Of a stretch of DNA of 8,532 nt, positions 6,359 through 8,532 are shown piece by piece. The stretch spans positions 2,826 to 11,357 of the forward strand of contig CALMOO010000298.1 of the NCBI GenBank assembly GCA_937871705.1, given 5' to 3'. Position numbers and translations under genes: made by a program. The stretch is from an uncultured Hymenobacter sp. (lineage in GTDB: Bacteria > Bacteroidota > Bacteroidia > Cytophagales > Hymenobacteraceae). The notes below the pieces were generated by a model that saw nothing but the letters and a program-made list of their open reading frames with translations, searched no databases and was not told where the DNA came from. Positions within the stretch are counted from its first letter, which is position 1, and each line of letters begins with the position of its first letter.

Positions 6359-6866
6359 GCCCGGCCTGGCCGAGCGCCTGCACCTAGCTGCCTGGATTGA
6401 CGGCCCCGGCCTCCCGCTCAACGCCCCGGCTGGGCGCTCGGTGCGCTTCGCCGCCGTCGAAGACGCTTTGGCCCGCTTCGCCGCTGGCACACCGCCCGCC
6501 GACTTGCAGCCTATAACTACGGAGTGGAGCAGCCACGAGTGGGTGCACTTTCTGCAAGGCCTACCCCCCTCTGCCTCGGCCACTCAGCTGGCCGCTCTCG
6601 ACGCCGCGTTTCATTTTACGGCCTCCGGCAATGCCGAGCTGCTGGCGGCCTGGTTTCCGCTGGCGCTGCGGGCGGGCTACGCGCCGGCCGATGCCGCGCT
6701 CGAAGAATTTTTGCGTCAGGTGGGCCGGCGCAAGTTCCTGGTGCCGCTCTACCGCGCACTGCTGGCTACGCCCGGCGGGCGGGCGCGGGCGCAGGCCATC
6801 TACCAGCAGGCCCGGCCCAACTATCATTACGTTGCCACTGGTACGCTCGATGCCTTGCTTGCGTAA
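6105..6866 (+). CDS. C-terminal segment of the M1 aminopeptidase (253-aa frame)
   Basis: Family-like sequence begins at about 6141 (THLRLHLAGHDPDEG) and continues through AYEKG, whose Tyr is the expected catalytic one. It then enters an alpha-helical C-terminal domain of the LTA4-hydrolase type, ending ...ARPNYHYVATGTLDALLA at the TAA. The ATG at 6105 is not a credible start: the residues before 6141 do not resemble the family, and the segment has no promoter. It is the out-of-frame remainder of the gene rather than a separate gene. Confidence 0.65.
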   Translation: MPTSEVGPTSPATHLRLHLAGHDPDEGLNDIAYEKGCLLLLTLEQLVGRPRLDAFIKEYFARFSFQSMDTTRFVDYLTRQLLDPEPGLAERLHLAAWIDGPGLPLNAPAGRSVRFAAVEDALARFAAGTPPADLQPITTEWSSHEWVHFLQGLPPSASATQLAALDAAFHFTASGNAELLAAWFPLALRAGYAPADAALEEFLRQVGRRKFLVPLYRALLATPGGRARAQAIYQQARPNYHYVATGTLDALLA

Positions 6867-6878
6867 GAGGGGGTAGGG

Positions 6879-6912
6879 CCCGGCGGCGGGCGCCGCCACG
6901 CCGGCGGGTTTT
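6879..6912 (+). terminator. Probable terminator after the M1 peptidase gene
   Basis: This is a very GC-rich segment 12 bp after the stop. It can fold as GGCGGC/GCCGCC and alternatively as CCGCC-ACGCC-GGCGG, and it ends in GTTTT. The T-run is short but follows the second stem directly. The cyanophycinase promoter starts just downstream, consistent with separate transcripts. Confidence 0.45.
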
Positions 6913-6934
6913 CTGCATTCTCTGCGGCTCTTCC

Positions 6935-6942
6935 TACTTTTG
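6935..6942 (+). promoter_or_regulatory. Promoter -7 element of cphB (TACTTTTG)
   Basis: TACTTTTG is an exact match to the Bacteroidota housekeeping -7 consensus TAnnTTTG and is followed by CA, as often seen. Transcription would begin around 6948-6951, leaving a leader of only 15-25 bases before the TTG codons at 6965 and 6971. The -33 region is T-rich (GTTTTCTG around 6908-6915) but without a clean TTTG at ideal spacing. Confidence 0.65.
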
Positions 6943-6964
6943 CAGCCTTACACAGTTTAGTTAT

Positions 6965-7858
6965 TTGACGTTGAAAAATCTTATTCCCCGAGGCAAGCTT
7001 ATCGCTATTGGTGGCAACGAAGACAAGGGCACCTACCCGACCTCGCGCAGCAAGCGCCAGTATTATCTCAATTTTTTCGAGCTAGGAATTCTCAAGCGCG
7101 TGGTGTCGGAGTCGGGCAAGGCCGACCCGCGCATCGAAGTCATTACCACGGCCTCGATGATTCCGCAGGAGGTAGGGCCGATTTATACGGCCTCCTTTGC
7201 CATGCTTGATTGCCGCGACGTCGGCATCATGGACATTCGCACGCCTCAGGATGCCCGCCAGCCCGAGTACCTAGAGCGGCTGCTCGCGGCCGACGTTGTC
7301 ATGTTTTCGGGCGGCAACCAGTCGCGCCTGCACGAAATGTTCGCCGAAACCGACTTTCACGATGCGCTGCTGCGCCGCTACTACGCCGAGCCCAATTTCG
7401 TGATTGCGGGCACTAGCGCCGGCGCCATGGCCATGTCACAGTCCATGATACGCGGCGGTTCGGTACCCGAGGCTTTGCTGAAAGGCGCCGTAAAAATGGG
7501 GGTAGGGCTGGCGCTGCTACCCACGGCTATCATCGACTCGCACTTTGTGAAGCGCGGGCGCTTTGGGCGGCTTATCGAGGCCGTGGCGCTGCACCCCAAG
7601 CTCATCGGCATCGGGCTGGGCGAAGATACCGGCGTGCTCATCACCGAGGGCCACCTGGTCGAAACCATTGGCTCTAACCTGGTTATCATTCTCGACGGCC
7701 ACAATATCGTGCACAACAACGCCGCCGCCGCTAAGAAGGGCACCACGCTTTCCATCGAAAACATCCGCATGCACGTGCTGGCCAAAGGCAACGTGTATTG
7801 CATCACAGAGCGTAAGTTTTACGCAAGCAAGGAGGCCGTGAAGCTGGCTAGTTCCTGA
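6965..7858 (+). CDS. cphB: Cyanophycinase (peptidase family S51)
   Basis: This 297-residue cytoplasmic serine peptidase belongs to a family that hydrolyses cyanophycin (multi-L-arginyl-poly-L-aspartate) to beta-Asp-Arg dipeptides. Motifs in order: KLIAIGGNEDKG (11-22), FSGGNQSRL (114-122), the nucleophile elbow GTSAGA with Ser151, DSHFVKRGRFGRL with His193, and GIGLGEDTG with Glu220. The Ser-His and His-Glu spacings (42 and 27) equal those I recall for the Synechocystis enzyme (Ser132, His174, Glu201), so the triad looks complete. No ATG is available. The frame is open far upstream, but it overlaps the M1 gene there and reads as noise. Two TTG codons (6965 and 6971) sit just after the promoter and before the conserved N-terminus, so TTG is the likely start; which of the two is uncertain. 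No cyanophycin synthetase gene is in the window. Related S51 members (dipeptidase E) are shorter and lack this N-terminal form. Confidence 0.9.
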   Translation: MTLKNLIPRGKLIAIGGNEDKGTYPTSRSKRQYYLNFFELGILKRVVSESGKADPRIEVITTASMIPQEVGPIYTASFAMLDCRDVGIMDIRTPQDARQPEYLERLLAADVVMFSGGNQSRLHEMFAETDFHDALLRRYYAEPNFVIAGTSAGAMAMSQSMIRGGSVPEALLKGAVKMGVGLALLPTAIIDSHFVKRGRFGRLIEAVALHPKLIGIGLGEDTGVLITEGHLVETIGSNLVIILDGHNIVHNNAAAAKKGTTLSIENIRMHVLAKGNVYCITERKFYASKEAVKLASS

Positions 7859-7873
7859 CGGCCTCCTTGTTTT
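7828..7873 (+). terminator. Terminator overlapping the end of cphB
   Basis: CAAGGAGGCCGT (7828-7839) and ACGGCCTCCTTG (7858-7869) are perfect 12-bp arms with an 18-base loop, followed by TTTT. The left arm encodes the last part of the protein (around KEAV). The stop codon TGA (7856-7858) ends on the first base of the right arm. The hairpin also occupies almost the whole gap to the convergent gene, whose stop codon begins at 7875. Confidence 0.85.
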
Positions 7874-8514
7874 CAGGAGTTAGCCAGCAGTTCGCGGCAG
7901 CCCATAAACCGTTCAATTAATTGTTCGGGTCGCTGCTCGTCAAACTCATCGAAGCCCAGGATGAAAGCCGGGGTAGGCTGCACAAACCGGATGGCCTTAT
8001 TGACGGCTTCTAAATAAGGCTGAAGCTGTTTGGGCTCGCCCTGGGCGGCGGCAAACTCGGCATCCCAGCGCAGCGGCGCCGGGCCTTTGCGCACCAGAAA
8101 TGGCAGCACGAACGGAATGTAGTGGCTAAAAACCGGGTTTTCCGGGCTGGTAAGCCGTATATCGGGCCACACGTGAAACTCGGCAAACGACGCCGGGGGC
8201 GCCACCAGAAACCGCGCCTGCTCGTCGGCCATTGTCCCAAACAGCTCGGCGCGGTTGCGCTGCGCATAGAGCTGCGCGTAGGCCGCGTACCAGACCGTGA
8301 GCCCACCGGGGCCTACCAGCTGATAAGGGTGAAACGAACTGCCGAGGCTCAGGCCGCCGTGCGCGCCGATAACCAGGTCGTAGAGCTTGCCAAACTTCTC
8401 TACGTCAGTAGCTTGTTGGTAAGGATTGTTGCTGACGCCGTAGAGATAGAAGCTGGCGAAGTCGCTGAGCGTAGGCAGGGGGGTAGGCGAAAAAGGAGCA
8501 GACGAATTGGGCAC
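7873..8514 (-). CDS. Hypothetical protein of unknown function (possibly cut at its 5' end)
   Basis: The leftward frame gives 213 residues from a GTG at 8514 to the TGA at 7873-7875. The frame stays open to the window edge (8532), so the true start may lie outside. Residues 1-15 are Pro/Ser-rich and unconserved-looking. A compact globular sequence follows: FYLYGVSNNPYQQATDVEKF, LVIGAHGGLSLGSS, YQLVGPGGLTVWYAAYAQLY and a late acidic FILGFDEFDEQRPEQLIERF. There is no signal peptide, membrane helix or familiar catalytic motif. Codon use and GC match the neighbours, and the gene is convergent with cphB, sharing its terminator region. I do not recognise the family. The strong codon bias and clean frame make it a real gene. 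Confidence 0.7.
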   Translation of the reverse strand: MPNSSAPFSPTPLPTLSDFASFYLYGVSNNPYQQATDVEKFGKLYDLVIGAHGGLSLGSSFHPYQLVGPGGLTVWYAAYAQLYAQRNRAELFGTMADEQARFLVAPPASFAEFHVWPDIRLTSPENPVFSHYIPFVLPFLVRKGPAPLRWDAEFAAAQGEPKQLQPYLEAVNKAIRFVQPTPAFILGFDEFDEQRPEQLIERFMGCRELLANS

Positions 8515-8532
8515 GGCAGGAGCGGATAAAGG

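Larger units (their letters stand above)
4988..6866 (+). pseudogene. M1-family (leukotriene A4 hydrolase-like) aminopeptidase, interrupted by a frameshift
   Basis: Two overlapping frames together encode one M1 zinc aminopeptidase of about 625 residues, the usual length of the LTA4-hydrolase-like subgroup. Enzymes of this group remove N-terminal residues from peptides. The substrate motif FPFGGMEN and the zinc site HELAH...E are in the first frame. The motif AYEKG, whose Tyr stabilises the transition state, and the C-terminal helical domain are in the second frame (+1 relative to the first). The switch must lie between about 6097 and 6141. One extra C in the CCCC run at 6125-6128 would explain it, giving a joined sequence ...GGWPTSPATHLRLHL. 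No signal peptide is seen, so the protein would be cytoplasmic. The reading frame is otherwise clean with no other stop, so the break is either recent or a sequencing error. As written, the first frame loses the catalytic Tyr and would be inactive. Confidence 0.8.

Noticed and set aside
6105..6866. Independent gene for a small C-terminal M1-like protein
   Set aside because: The sequence from its ATG to about 6141 does not resemble the family, there is no promoter, and its content is exactly what is missing from the preceding frame.
6524..6964. Long 5' extension of the cyanophycinase frame
   Set aside because: It overlaps the M1 C-terminal coding region out of frame, reads as Arg/Gly/Ala-rich noise, and the promoter element lies downstream of it at 6935.
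7381..7806. 141-codon minus-strand frame inside cphB
   Set aside because: It is antisense to the catalytic core of cyanophycinase and shows no family features.

Overview
The window looks like a chromosomal segment of a GC-rich member of the Bacteroidota, most likely a Hymenobacter-like Cytophagales bacterium. This is an inference. It rests on the absence of Shine-Dalgarno sites before the starts, a clean TAnnTTTG-type -7 promoter element before the cyanophycinase gene, an XRE regulator with a tail of the kind I associate with this phylum, and the general style of the proteins. Coding DNA is about 60-75% GC. The two larger gene-free stretches are clearly more AT-rich.

Layout, left to right. 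(1) The 3' part of a conserved hypothetical gene (+) ends at 466 and is followed by a terminator. (2) A very short lipoprotein gene (58 codons, -) converges on it. (3) About 900 bp has no convincing gene; it is AT-rich and holds one tRNA T-arm-like hairpin. (4) An XRE/HTH regulator (-) has a long Pro/Ala/Thr-rich linker and a short conserved C-terminal tail. Its upstream region is packed with inverted repeats that look like operators. (5) An exported L,D-transpeptidase lipoprotein of the YcbB/LdtD type (-) is closed by an unusually long near-perfect hairpin terminator. (6) A 346-bp divergent intergenic region follows. (7) Next is an M1-family, leukotriene-A4-hydrolase-like aminopeptidase (+). 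Its catalytic residues are intact, but it is split by a +1 frameshift near 6100-6140. (8) A cyanophycinase (cphB, +) has its own promoter, a TTG start and a complete Ser/His/Glu triad, and ends in a terminator that overlaps its stop codon. (9) A convergent hypothetical gene (-) runs to the right edge.

The genes do not form one operon. They are mostly single transcription units with their own terminators, covering cell-wall remodelling (LDT), peptide turnover (M1) and beta-Asp-Arg polymer or peptide breakdown (CphB). I saw no CRISPR array, transposase, phage gene or defence cassette. The signals most worth following are an over-represented, strand-biased octamer (GGGGTAGG, 11 copies), the operator cluster of the XRE regulator, the frameshifted M1 gene with a GC dip over its active site, and the tRNA-like hairpin in the empty AT-rich region.
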